The translations under genes were made by a program, and so were the position numbers. Of a stretch of 64,000 nt of DNA, positions 34,594 through 46,236 are shown piece after piece. The notes beneath the pieces were generated by a model. That model was not told the origin of the DNA and did no database searches. It worked only from the letters and a program-made list of their open reading frames with translations. The stretch comes from Lineus longissimus. Taxonomy: Eukaryota; Nemertea; Pilidiophora; Heteronemertea; Lineidae. Every line of letters begins with the position of its first letter. Position 1 is the first letter of the stretch. Location of the stretch: positions 12,963,001 through 13,027,000 of the forward strand of contig NC_088326.1 in NCBI RefSeq assembly GCF_910592395.1. Direction: 5' to 3'.

Positions 34594-34932
34594 TTGTTTT
34601 GGTGCAACTATTTCAAGATTAACACTGAGTCACCACCGGTAGTCAATTCACACCCGTTTTTTCTTCTTTATTTGCCTCGGAAATTACATGTCATATCTAA
34701 CATCAAGGACAGGGGCATATGCACCCATGACGGTGTCTTTCTGTCACAAACTGCTCACTTCATCATCGCTGGAGCCAATAACTGTCTTGTTGTTATCAAT
34801 CTCTTCTCTCAGGAGTCAATTTCTAGTCTCTTTCCATTCCTAAACATTGACAAAATCAATACGGAAGACAATCTTTGTTCTCTGAAGCATTTGCCGTTTA
34901 GGGATTCGTGTGCAGCGTTTCTGTGTACGTGA
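34594..34932 (+). CDS. Possible isolated exon, unassigned
   Basis: An open segment of 112 codons without a required ATG. The stretch from about 34670 reads as a plausible globular segment (for example GICTHDGVFLSQTAHFIIAG), with alternating hydrophobic residues. A possible acceptor (CTATTTCAAG near 34618) and a strong donor-like GTACGTGA just before the stop would make it an internal exon. No partner exons were found. Confidence 0.3.
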   Translation: MFWCNYFKINTESPPVVNSHPFFLLYLPRKLHVISNIKDRGICTHDGVFLSQTAHFIIAGANNCLVVINLFSQESISSLFPFLNIDKINTEDNLCSLKHLPFRDSCAAFLCT

Positions 34933-34939
34933 AGACAAT

Positions 34940-37690
34940 GAGAATATCAATAGATGAAGACGGAGAGGTTCAAGGTTGGAGTGGAACGTGTACAGGTTGG
35001 GGACAACAACAACTCAAAGACCGAGAAGCTCTATAGGAGATGTGTTTAAACCCGTACGCTGTACTTCCACTTGCTGTATCGTAGACGGGGCTCACTTTTG
35101 ATAATCAAGTAACTTAGTTTTTTGCACCATGCCGCCACTCCGTAGGCTTCATATTCTTACAAGATTCTTAGATATAATCCAGCTTCCTTCTCAAGTCTGC
35201 ATGCACATGTTCATACAATATTTGTAAATATTCCTGAGAGATCCTCAGTTTAGAATTCAACTATTATTATAAAGATAGTACATGTTGACATGTACTTCTA
35301 TACCAAACTGACTGCGATATTTAAGAATCGTCAGGATTCGACCTGGATATCTCATACATAATACATGCATTTGATAACAAACACATTGCACTCTGCGCCC
35401 CACTAGACTTGTCCTTTACCCGACAACCTCCGTCTCCATGACCCGAATCACTATACATATTGGATCATGACATCGATACGGCAAGGTTGAGGGAGTGCAG
35501 CGTGATATCGACATGCAATGCATTGAAAAGATAGCAAATCAACTTAATCCACATATCAGGGCCGTATATTAAAATATAAATTGACATTGCGTGCTACTTT
35601 TTGGTGACTTTGGCGCTGGCTGTTCACTGTCTGACTGACTTTGCTGGGGTTTTGTTAACCATTTCAACTATTCAAATAGAAATGGAGTTAAATTAAGTTA
35701 TGTTTGTCATTGATTCCACTTCGCTAATACTAGTACACGTACATGTAACCCCATTGCATCTTCACCTTTATTCAGTAAACATCCTGGGTAAATAATAGCC
35801 ACGCTTTAATTCCCTAATGACTTCATAAAACCATCATCGTAGAGCAACAGATTTATTGTGATATCCTGCCGGGATGATCAAGGGCGTTGAGATACAGCCA
35901 TGGCTGATGTTGAATTGACCAATGTTATCACGTTATGCACCATTCTGTCAGATCCCTGTTGTACTAGTACATCATTTTCCTGAGCGATCAATGCTTCTAA
36001 CGAGTAATTTAAACTGCATGCAAATACCACCAGCAAGAAGTGTAAACACAGTTTTTCATGAATTCAAATATAGTTGAAAAAGTAAAGAATTTCATCTGCC
36101 TCAGGCGACCAGCGACTCTTCAGATGAGGCGGCTTTAGGCCATTCTCAAACAGCAGTAGAGGCGGCAGTGACAAAAAACTCAATGATATCTTGAATTTAA
36201 AATCGAACTGGTGAATAGTGCGTTCGCTTCTGAGTGCAATCAAATCGAGATGGAGTTTCAAGACGAGCCGCCTCCAGGACATTCTAAAACAGCAGCTGAC
36301 TCGAAAATCAATGCTGATTTCATGCTGAATCGCATTTCGATGAGATGCCTTATCACGATCTTTTTACAAGGAAATTGTCTTTAGTCTTTAGACCTTTTGC
36401 CATTACAAGATAAAAGAATGAACGTATAACTTAAGCAATTTATCTTCGCGTTAATGACATTGCCTTACAATATTGCTGAACCGGGGTGTATAATCAACCA
36501 ACGTCAAAAGAATTCAATTGCTTTCATGATAAACACACTTGGTCCTTTGCTCTTTGCTTCACTTCAACGTTTTTTTTGCTTGCAGATAATTTGAGTTTCC
36601 CTTATTTTCGTTTCCCTTTGTGTGAATGTCGTTGGCTTCAGTCCATCAACACTCACCGAATGTTCAATTCACTAGGCAAAGAGGTACTGAGAAGAGACGA
36701 GAATGTACTAAGTGCATCTCAAGTCTAGGAAAAAAAGCAGTTTTCTTAATATAAGCAAGAAAAGAAAAACCCGAAGAGTAACAAACTCTCTTGGGGTGTA
36801 ATGTACGTGTGTATGCAACACCCAGTTTCCCGCGGTGGTCTCACATAAAACATTTGCGGTTAGCGTTTTGCATACGCCTACGACAAAGTCTCAATACGCG
36901 CCTCGTGTGTATTTCAATTAAAGGTATTTCGCTTATGTACTGGTCTGCACAATACCAAGCGCATCCTTGGAATTTACTCAATTATTGGACAATTAGGGAA
37001 AGTTGGCATACCTGTAAGAACATGTGTGGCCAATTGTATTGGTTTTCGTCATTGCTAGATGTTTCAGAAGAGTTTGCTCTCCACAAGAATCTCGAAGTTT
37101 GCGGGGTTTATGAGATCCCTGGTGTGCTATCACCTTGAAGTTTTTCAGCAAAGTGGTTTCAGTCTATCTGAATTGAGAAAATGTGCATTGTTCCAATCTT
37201 CGGAAGTTGAGCAGGTTGAAGTGCACCAATCAAACACTAAGTAAGAGGTAGTTTGATAGGCCAACTTGATTAATTCGATAGTCGGTACAATCTACCATTT
37301 AGCGCTTACAAGCTAGTTAAAACTCGTTCGAAAAAGTATTCACTTTAAAGAGATGCAAATTGGTTTAATTTCAACAGCGTGTGAATCTTCGCGTATCTTC
37401 CCAACAAACTCAACGTTCCTAAATTAAATCTCAAGAAATGAACAGCGCATTTTGCAGCAACTGCGTAACTGCATCGCCGTAATAGTAGCATGATGAGCAA
37501 GGGAATCTTTCAACACTGGCCAACCATGCTGTTATCTAGATCTGTTCCACACTGTACGGCATTTTGTAAAGCAATAGCTGATTTTTTCAGCTAAGAGTGA
37601 GCGACTCTGCAGTAGTGGCAACTAGACTCAAACTCTCTTGCGTTGTAAAGGTTAAGGTGGCAATCGCGCCAAAAAGCAGTATCAACGAAG
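34940..37690. other. Intergenic stretch
   Basis: Nothing recognisable was found except a diverged tandem duplication at 36081-36345. Long open segments at 36791-37138 plus and 36486-36728 plus show no domain or splice context. Confidence 0.5.
36081..36345 (+). repeat. Diverged tandem duplication of about 145 bp
   Basis: GATGAGGCGGCTTTAGGCCA at 36121 matches GACGAGCCGCCTCCAGGACA at 36262, each followed by TTCTC/AAAACAGCAG. Both copies can be read as similar short peptides (GHSQTA and GHSKTA), but the frame breaks between them. It could be a relic of duplicated exons. Confidence 0.4.
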
Positions 37691-37692
37691 AT

Positions 37693-38094
37693 TTAGCCGA
37701 CTTCTTCCTCCTGAAAACTTGCACAAAACAGTCCTTCCTTCAATGCCAAATTTGATAGATGAGAAACAGTGCCAAGCACGTCAGAAATGGCGTCTTTATC
37801 TAACCCAAGTCGACTCCATATTTTCAAGATGTCAATCTCCGGCTGGGATAAAGCCACGCCGATATTGCTACAAATCGAATGAGCCTGGCCATTGCCATCC
37901 GTGACAGTTGCTGAGATTGCAATCACGTGTGGATCAATCGAGAGGTTAGAGGCAGGCAATTGAACAAGTGGGTGCCGATACGAAATCACGGCAATATGAT
38001 ATTCGGGGATATTGGTTTTCGAATGTGAAGCGTGGTCAGTAGTCTTAGGTGTCGAATACCCTCTCGAGCCACCTCCCCGATTACCTTGGGCTTG
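37693..38094 (-). CDS. Unassigned open segment, possible exon
   Basis: The reverse strand stays open from an in-frame TGA at 38095-38097 to the stop at 37693-37695, about 133 codons. The C-terminal 95 residues look like real protein (for example VALSQPEIDILKIWSRLGLD), with helical amphipathic character. An ATG at 37987-37989 could start a 98-residue product. No clear acceptor, signal peptide or known domain was identified. It may be a last exon of a gene whose other exons I could not place. Confidence 0.35.
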   Translation of the reverse strand, partial: QAQGNRGGGSRGYSTPKTTDHASHSKTNIPEYHIAVISYRHPLVQLPASNLSIDPHVIAISATVTDGNGQAHSICSNIGVALSQPEIDILKIWSRLGLDKDAISDVLGTVSHLSNLALKEGLFCASFQEEEVG

Positions 38095-38739
38095 TCACTC
38101 TGTCTTCATCGACCAAGCAGGGTGGTGCGTGTGTGCGGGGTTCAGCACTCCATATATTTCTCTCTCCTTCAATTGCTGTGCAACCCCAATGCTACCTATA
38201 TCCATGTATCAATCCAATTACCGTTAATACGTGCTGTATTTCGGTTATTGAATTAAATAGCGATAGGTTTCCATGTTATTGCTTTCAACGCTCCTTGCAG
38301 CCTTAGAAATGAAAGGAATATGTACCAACACTGCTCGTTAGTGCTAATTGCTGATTAGCAACATTTCTGCAGCTTTCTGGCGTTTCCTAATGTTTAACAC
38401 GAACACAGGGTGAGGAATGGTGAACCACTACACACGCAATTAGCTCACTGTGCAAGTCATCCATTTCATGTGTTTAATCATGTGCATAATTCCTATGCCA
38501 TTCACACATCCATTGTACCTCTTGGAACTTGCACGTCGATCCTGATGTCCAATGAAAGTATGATTACTGTCATCACTGTAGGAAATGTAAAGGAGAAAAC
38601 ATGAATTGGGTGTCCCACACAATTGCCTGTATTGGCAAACAAAAGCCTGCAATGTCGACGTAACGAAGTCAGTTGGGCTGTGTCTGTTATACATAGTCTT
38701 ATTACACGTTCAATAGACCTTTTGTACTGGCGCCCTGGA

Positions 38740-38945
38740 CCGGCTTGATTACGTCGAAACAGGCCTGAGTTGTGTTATTGTCAATAGGCATGTTTCACTT
38801 GTCACAATTTGACTGACAGTGAAAGGGGATATCGTGAATCGTATGTACCCGCTCCTTGGAAATGCCTTGTTCCGTGTTCGTTCCTCATGTCACACATGGA
38901 AGTGAACAGTGATACGTTCATATAATCAATGTCATAACAATGTCA
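38740..38945 (+). repeat. Family B repeat
   Basis: It contains GTTTCACTTGTCAC, then ATCGTGAATCGTATGTACCC, then GGAAATGCCTTGTTC and TCATGTCACACATGGAAGTG. Confidence 0.6.
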
Positions 38946-38956
38946 GCCCTATAATA

Positions 38957-39152
38957 GGGCCGTTTAGACGACAGGCGAAAAGACCGCATTCGGATCGAAT
39001 CTGGATGAATCCGGATTAAAACCACCCAAGGCGATGGTACCTTTTTAGTCCGGATGCAACCACATTGATCCGGATCTTTTTGCGTTTACACGACGAAAAA
39101 TTAATCCGGATTCGGGACGCATCCGGATTTTTTCGCGTCGTCTAAACGGCCC
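38957..39152. mobile_element. 196-bp MITE
   Basis: The termini GGGCCGTTTAGACGAC and GTCGTCTAAACGGCCC are perfect 16-base inverted repeats. The repeats extend on into GGCGAAAA and TTTTCGCG, and TA-rich sequence flanks both sides. The interior has several ATCCGGAT half-palindromes. It carries no transposase. The termini suggest a cut-and-paste superfamily, but the target duplication is not clear enough to choose one. Confidence 0.85.
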
Positions 39153-40248
39153 TATAGTGGTACCCTAATGCGGATTACCCCGACGTGCCTGATGACGTTT
39201 GCGACACTGCCTGAAAGCATTGAAATTGATCTACCAGTGGAATTGATTTACTAATAGACGAATGAAGCTCACAGGCTGATATCAATATCACGCCTTGAGG
39301 GCTTTGAAACCACCTGCTGGTGTTACCTCAGATTGTGGGATGGGGTGGGCTCCCCTTCAAGCTAAGTTTGAAATCGTTTGTTAGCACAATGGCCTAAAAC
39401 TCAACACGAATCTGGTATATCTGTATATCTCGCATCGTTCCTCTCATCTCCTCCACCTCTCAGATAGCCTGATATATTCTCAGCAGGTTTCGTGCTTCAA
39501 TCTAAATCTATTGATCGATGCCAATCAAATAGTAAATAAACCATTCAATCTGGATTGAAACCCGAGCCGGGGGAACTGAGTCTATTGCCAAGAAATGTCA
39601 CAAGTCACGACATTTGAAGATACACATGTCTCAGGTATTCCGATGTGTGCATGTACAATGTATACTTGACGTGTAGGGCAGTTTCATATTCTAAATAGAC
39701 TGTGGATGAGCCTTTCATGTATTGTATTGTACTCTTGCTCTTTGCTTAGGCATCATGCCCCAACACGACTAAGGAGTATCACAACTCCAGGTAATATCGC
39801 AACTTATTTTTAAAAGTATCTCTCATTACAGGTCAGTAGCTTTTTTGTTGAAACATCCAATAATGTTACCAGTCACAGCCACTCTATTTCTCTTGTTAGT
39901 TATGCAATGTCATCATGGCCGGTATCCATTCTTGTGTCTAATGATCCCACAGCGGCAATGAGAGGCAAATAAACACATCATTTAGAAAGAATTTAGTGTT
40001 TGGGTTGTTAGAGCTGCATCTCTGGGGCACATTGGGGATTCCAGAGCACATAAATCAAATTAGATCATCAGTTATAATTACCACTTTTATCCATGTGGAG
40101 TCAAATGCCAGGATCGTGTCGTGCGCACCGAATCTGACAGTGACTCTCCCTAGACCAACTATCTTATTCCTGCTCCTAACTCTGACCGGCCCTGACCAAC
40201 CGGACTCAAACATGATAAAGAAGAAGCCTATCTATCCACAATCTAGGC

Positions 40249-40692
40249 CAGATATCATTAGTGGCTTGGTGTCTACTGGGGTCAGATATCATTAGTGGCT
40301 CGGTGTCTACTGGGGTCAGATATCATTAGTGGCTCGGTGTCTACTGGGGTCATATATCATTAGTGGCTTGGTGTCTACTGGGGTCATATATCATTAGTGG
40401 CTCGGTGTCTGCTGGGGTCAGATATCATTAGTGGCTCGGTGTCTACTGGGGTCAGATATCATTAGTGGCTCGGTGTCTACTGGGGTCAGATATCATTAGT
40501 GGCTCGGTGTCTACTGGGGTCAGATATCATTAGTGGCTCGGTGTCTGCTGGGGTCAGATATCATTAGTGGCTCGGTGCCGTGTCTACTGGGGTCAGATAT
40601 CGTTAGTGGCTCGGTGTCTACTGGGGTCAGATATCATTAATGGCTCGGTGTCTACTGGGGTCAGATATCATTAGTGGCTCGGTGTCTACTGG
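40249..40692 (+). repeat. 34-bp minisatellite, about 13 copies
   Basis: The unit is CAGATATCATTAGTGGCT followed by CGGTGTCTACTGGGGT. Copies are nearly identical, with scattered changes (CATATATC, GCTTGG, GTCTGCTGG) and one 5-base insertion (GCCGT) near 40577. Uniform adjacent units without unique spacers mark it as a minisatellite and not a CRISPR array. Confidence 0.95.
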
Positions 40693-41078
40693 TATGGCAA
40701 CAGGATTGGATTCATGTAGTCACTTGTCAGGAGTAAAATGTCATGGCCAATAAGCCATCGAAAGCTAATACATCATGTCCGTAAACCCTTTACCAATATC
40801 ACCAATACCGACTTCGAGCGGCATCGATTACGGATACTGTGCCTTACGCCAATGTCTTGAACATGTCAGACAACACCAGGCAAGAGGTAAGATGAATGAC
40901 GAGACTGGCGGAGTCGAACACAACCAAATCCCCTAACTGTGCACACTAGTCACTTGACGACTACATATTTCACCCTCTGGCGCAAGCCTTTTGTCCCCAT
41001 TTAAAAAATCCAAACAAATCGATATGTAACTGGGTAAGCCATTCAACACTCAACCAGCGGTAAAGTGTATTTCTGATC

Positions 41079-41330
41079 GTTCAGGCCAAAGATACTTAAT
41101 AGCTGAACTCAGGAATGTGACCAGATCACATTTACCAAAAGATAGTTGTGTTGTACAACAACACTAGATTATCCTTAGGGTAGGCCTCATCAATGCTCTT
41201 TCGCGGTGTCAACTAAACCGGTTAAATATGACACAGGCTGCCCAGGGCTGTGTTACCACATACAACTCTGGGCTGTGTGGCATACTATTTGGGATCAGAC
41301 TATTACGGTTTGTAACAAAAGGTCTGTTAA
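41079..41330 (+). repeat. Direct repeat pair, copy 1
   Basis: It shares GAACTCAGGAATGTGACCAG, TGCTCTTTCGCGGTGTCAAC, GACAC-GGCTGCC-AGGGCTG and GATCAGACTATTAC with 42955-43150. It is an unnamed dispersed repeat. Confidence 0.65.
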
Positions 41331-42191
41331 GTACCTTTTGCCAGATCCATCTGGAAAACACGTAATCCCCATTGAAAAAAATATCCGAACATGTCGACAA
41401 CTTACCAGTAAACTCCAAGTGATTGACTGCTTGACTATGAGACTATTGTTTGTGCCGTCGTTATGGTCCACGCGACAATAGTGCTATAATGATAGATGAG
41501 GCGTTAAAGCTGGCGTTTACATATTGTGTGAAGCGGAGCATTATGAAGACATTGATAGTGACAGGTTAAGACGGAAGGAAGGGTCTTGTATTATTCTGAC
41601 CTCCATGGAAACACACCATAACCTTATTCCACCAAACGACAACTTCGACAATTTCTTGTGCACTAAATCTAACACAGTGCAGATTACTTTCGCACCCGGC
41701 ACGCGTACCTTTTCTATTCTGAGCGAAAATGTAATATCTTATTTTTTCGAATGAAGGCCCATTGATTTCCCTTGGTGCACTGGAGCAATAACTTACCTCG
41801 TAAATATTTTTAACGGTTTTGATGTCATCATTCAGCCTTTCAATACCCTACTGGTGTTCAAAGTTCTAACCAAAACACAGTGTAGTTGCAAAGATAGCTG
41901 GTGAGGATGTTGAAATTACCCGCCACATCATATGCGTGAACCTTTTTTCTAGTAAATATTGTTAGTGAATGTAGACAGTCGATTTTTATTTCAGAAGCGC
42001 ATAGATATGGGTGCGTTGGATTAATGTTGCAAAGTGACAGTGCCACCTGATAACACCGGTATCTCTTGGGCGGTCACTACCGCAAACCCTAAACCCATAT
42101 GATTTGAACACTAATCCCACTCGACTAACCTGGCCCATCCAGCGTATCTCATTAAGTGGTCTTGCCCCTTACCTTTATACACTCGAACGAA

Positions 42192-42355
42192 TACCAACCT
42201 AGCCCAATACACCGTCTTGTGTCTTTAGAGAAAGCCCACTTGCACTTCGGCCTAAATTCCCGTTGTTCTACACTCTTATCAAAGGGTATTCAGGGCTAAT
42301 CATGATAACATCGACCACCACGAAACGACTTTCATGGGAGTCGATAGGCCAACAT
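42192..42355 (-). repeat. Family A repeat, near full length
   Basis: Reversed copy from TAGCCCAATACACCGTC to the TTTCATGGGAGTCGATAGGC end. It includes TTCTACACTCTTATCAAAGG. Confidence 0.7.
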
Positions 42356-42954
42356 CAGCAAGGGCAAATAGACTTAAATAGTGAAAGTGTAATTTGACAT
42401 AGGAGGTTTGTTTCTTGGAAAGGACACAACAAATGCTGAACATAATATAATCCCTTCCCTATAACTAGAGTGATTCTGACACAAATCCTCCCTGGACTGG
42501 AAAGACCTATCCGAACCAGCGTATATTACCTCATCGTATCTTGCGCTCAATATCTGGTACTCAAATTAAAACATCGACCAAACACTAAAACACATCCAAG
42601 CAACAATCAGACACGCCTAATGGTAAAGGATGTATAGTTTACTTACGCCGCCAGCCGCCAAGGGTGGTGCGGCTGTCATCGCAAACAATACCTCAGACGT
42701 GCCAGTGCATCGTTTGCCCCAGGACCTCATACAATACCGGCATTTTCACAGGGCTGGGCCTCGGGGAAGGTGCATACTCGTTCGTATGGGTAATACATTG
42801 ATCTTAAACATGTATTCAGGGTCCCGCAGGGAAAGAACATATCATCTAAAGGGTATGGAATGTGTTCATTAATTTCTGCTGTGATCTACTGCGTGTCTTG
42901 TGGAGCTGTGTTGCTGTGAAGGAGCGTAGTGTCTCTATAGTGGATTTCATATCA

Positions 42955-43150
42955 TTTGGGCTAAATGTACTTAGTTGAACTCAGGAATGTGACCAGATCA
43001 TATTTCTCAAAAGGTAAGGTGTTGTACCACCTAACCAATGCTCTTTCGCGGTGTCAACTGAGGCTGGTCAACTATGACACCGGCTGCCAAGGGCTGTGTA
43101 ACAAAAATACTTTTGATCAGACTATTACAGTTTAGTGACAAAAGATCGAT
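42955..43150 (+). repeat. Direct repeat pair, copy 2
   Basis: Shorter partner of 41079-41330, with an internal deletion between AGGGCTGTGT and GATCAGACTATTAC. Confidence 0.65.
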
Positions 43151-44204
43151 CTGAAAAACTCTTTATAATGCTTTCCAATAGAATCAGCCAATTAGCGCAA
43201 TAGCCACTCAGTTTGCTCAGTAAACGAGTAAGGCAATGGCCACACTTGAATACTAAGCATTTAAAGGCAACTATTGATATTAATTGCACTTTACAGGCAG
43301 TCCAATAACCTACTTGGACATGTTTGAGAGAACGTTTAACTTTTCTTGTCAAAAGAACATAAACGTGTCGGTGCGTCAAATACAAGTTCAATCGCAATGT
43401 GAAACAAATATGCTGCGACAAATATATGTCGATACGACTAGATATAGAGCTATCGAATGGTCACATTTGATACGAAATCTCTTGGCTTGCAACTAAATTG
43501 TACTTCACAGGCCGTCCAAAAAGTTTTCTTGATTTGAACAGTAATCGTAACTTTTTTTACTCTGGTGTTGCTACTCATTAATCGAGTCGCAAGGAGGAAC
43601 ATATTGATGACGATTCGACGGTCTAATCGGTCTGACTAGAAAGGTTCTGCACTGTACATGGGTCGTAACATCCTAATGCGGTACTTAATCTTTTAAATTG
43701 CTTGCAAAAGAGGCAGTAAAACTGCACTACTTTGGCTGTTCTTTAAAACATATTGAGCAGTCACTTCAACGTGCCTTCTCAAAACGAAACATATCATGAT
43801 GTTGCTTCGAATTAAGTGAGTCGCAAGGGGAGACAAATCGATGACGCTGCGAAGAATCAATATGACCAACATTAAGAAGTGTAATGAATTCGCTTCAATA
43901 ATCCATTGGAAGGCTTTAGGCACGACTAACATTGATTTCAGCTCTGAGGCCCATTAGTCTCTCAGGAGAAAATCGAGCCTCATCCCAGGATGTTTGTAGA
44001 ACATGCTGATTCTTCGTTAAAGATTGCGTGTGGCTGATTGTTTGTTTATATCCGTTTGAGACATGCTGTGAGGCGTCATTTACTAGTAGGCATGTTAGGA
44101 ATGCACTGGACGCTGGCTAGTAGGTTATTGATTGCAGATATGAAGATGGGGTGCGTAGTTGCCCGTGATAAAAAGGGTTCTATGGTGTAGGTTTAAGCGT
44201 CTGG

Positions 44205-44275
44205 CGACAACAATGATAACACGAATCAACAGCAACACCATCATTAACAACACCAACGTCAACAACGATGGACAA
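44205..44275 (+). repeat. AAC-rich imperfect microsatellite
   Basis: A degenerate CAACAA/AACACC tract. The hydrophobic reverse-strand reading across it is a by-product of the repeat. Confidence 0.7.
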
Positions 44276-44775
44276 AACATTATTATAATCAGAACAAAGT
44301 CAGCATCGTAGTAAAGATCAACAGTAAACCGAAGTCTAAGGCGACACAAAAACTATCCAAGCTAAGACAATATTTCAACACGGCCTTCTTCTTCAGTAGT
44401 TCAAATAGGCCAACAACCAGTTTGATGTCATGAACGGTCGACGTATCTGAACTACAGCACGTTGATTTCCTTGAATGCTCTTTAATACTTGGTGGATCTG
44501 TCTCGCGGGGAATGTTATCAGACGACCAAGCACACTCCGGTCTTCCTGGCGACCTATTTCACTCTATCTTTCCCTTAATCACCGCTATATCATCTCTATC
44601 GATGATTCCAATGCATTGGTAGACACCACCGAGTTTAATTAGTTTTGAAGGTAATGTACATGTACAGCTGAAAGGAAGCATAATAAACTTGTCTTATGTT
44701 GAATGAGACGGTTGCACATTGAGTACGAACGTGTATTGTAGCAGTAGTAGTTGCTCGGCGCTGATCGTATTTGTA

Positions 44776-45504
44776 TGGGCGGTTATTACCGCAAATAAAG
44801 ACAAACCAAAGCAAAGACACTTGTGTAGCATATCAAGGACACGTAGATTGATACTCCTATGTGTGCCACATCAAAGACATCTGGACCATACACCACATCA
44901 AAGATAACGATGCGAAGTCAACAGGCGGCGCCACCGTCTTGGGAAAAGTAAAAACGATTTTGACAACTATAGGTTTTTGTTGATATATATTTTTATAATC
45001 ATTTTTTTCTCGCAGTGAAATTTTTATTAATTGATTCAACTTCAATAAGTTAAATGAGAAAAAAAATAAATATCTCGACTTGAAAAAAAAATTTAATTTC
45101 AAATTTTTTTTCTTGACTTGAAAAAAATATCTTGACTAGAAAAAAATCATTTCGACTAGAAAAAAAATCATTTCGACTTTTTGAAGCAAACGGCTTGCCA
45201 TAGGAGAGAGGTGGCAAATAACAACAACGTCAACAGGCAGCGTACGGCCGCCAGCAATCTACAGTGGCGCCGCCTGTTGACTTCGCATCGTTATCTTTGA
45301 CGTGGTGTATGGTCCAGATGTCTTTGATGTGGCACACATAGGAGTATCAATCGACGTGTCCTTGATATGCTACACAAGTGTCTTTGCTTTGGTTTGTCTT
45401 TATTTGCGGTAATAACCGCCCAGGAGTATCAATCTACGTGTCCTTGATATGCTACACAAGTGTCTTTGCTTTGGTTTGTCTTTATTTGCGGTAATAACCG
45501 CCCA
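44776..45504. mobile_element. Foldback element with a duplicated right arm
   Basis: The left arm (44776-44930) begins TGGGCGGTTATTACCGCAAA and is the reverse complement of the right arm, which ends TTTGCGGTAATAACCGCCCA at 45504. The arms are about 150 bases and nearly identical, including the CGAAGTCAACAGGCGGCGCCA inner end. In the right arm the outer segment of about 80-95 bases, beginning AGGAGTATCAATC, is present twice in tandem. The loop is A+T-rich with repeated TCGACTAGAAAAAAA. No coding capacity. Confidence 0.85.
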
Positions 45505-45789
45505 TATATTTGCCACATGTAACAATCGAATATTTACAATTCGCCCACATTGACTTCAGTGCTGCTGCAAACTGCCGTACAATCAATGGTGGTGGCTGGT
45601 AGTACATATTGTCTGCTTTATCATGAAAATGATTGTTTACAACCAAACAAGCTTACGTTGACATAGCGTGCAGACAATCAGAGTTGAACAAAGAGCATTG
45701 TCCATATGTTGAGCATTCACTGAGTGTCAGTAAACATCGAGAGAATTTCACAGTAAAGCTAATTATGCCGCATCGAACAATGGAATACT
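45505..45789. other. Spacer between the foldback element and the tandem array
   Basis: Nothing recognised apart from an open segment (45633-45827 plus) that runs into the array and is not supported. Confidence 0.5.
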
Positions 45790-46148
45790 CGCACTTCGAG
45801 CAGACCCGAACTATTGTTATCCTGTGAGCTGATAAAATAGCCATTCACTCCAACTCATTGCCTCCACACCGCCAATGGGTATTGATTTTGTAATCAGATT
45901 GGTTTGTGTTACCCGTCACCAGATATGGCCGTGGTATGTCATGTCGTAAAATCATTATGACTTGATACATAGCTAAAGAAGAGGCCCAACTCTTTGAATT
46001 CAAACACGGGGGAATCTCACAGTCTCCAATCAAAGACAAAATTATTTTATTCGTAGGCGATTCCGTACCTTTAGTGAGAATGATATGAAAAGCACTATAG
46101 AAAACGTTCCCGTGGAAAAAAATGTCCGGTCCTATTTTATTCTTACAG

Positions 46149-46236
46149 ATATGGGCCTATAGGAGAGGCTGTGGCAGTCAAAAGCTTAGAGAACGCATAC
46201 TATAATCATTTGTTCGGCCGACATTCTGTCTTACAT
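46149..46236 (+). other. Exon-like block upstream of gene copy 1
   Basis: 88 bases lie between an acceptor-like TTCTTACAG and a donor-like CAT-GTATGA. The same block is at 50703-50790 (donor GTAAGA) and 55372-55459 (donor GTAAGA). No reading frame stays open in all three copies, so if transcribed it is a 5' UTR exon. Confidence 0.3.

Larger units (their letters stand above)
39160..44770. other. Intergenic stretch with repeats
   Basis: It contains the minisatellite at 40249-40692, a direct-repeat pair (41079 and 42955), a family A copy (42192-42355), loosely repeated blocks at 43287-43850 sharing GAGTCGCAAGG, and an AAC-rich tract (44205-44275). No gene could be built. The open segment 41206-41481 plus lies in the repeated block. 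Confidence 0.5.

Noticed and set aside
40249-40692. CRISPR array
   Set aside because: The 34-base units are directly adjacent with no unique spacers, in an animal-type genome.
44125-44349. Hydrophobic reverse-strand frame resembling membrane helices
   Set aside because: The hydrophobicity comes from reading the AAC-rich microsatellite on the opposite strand.
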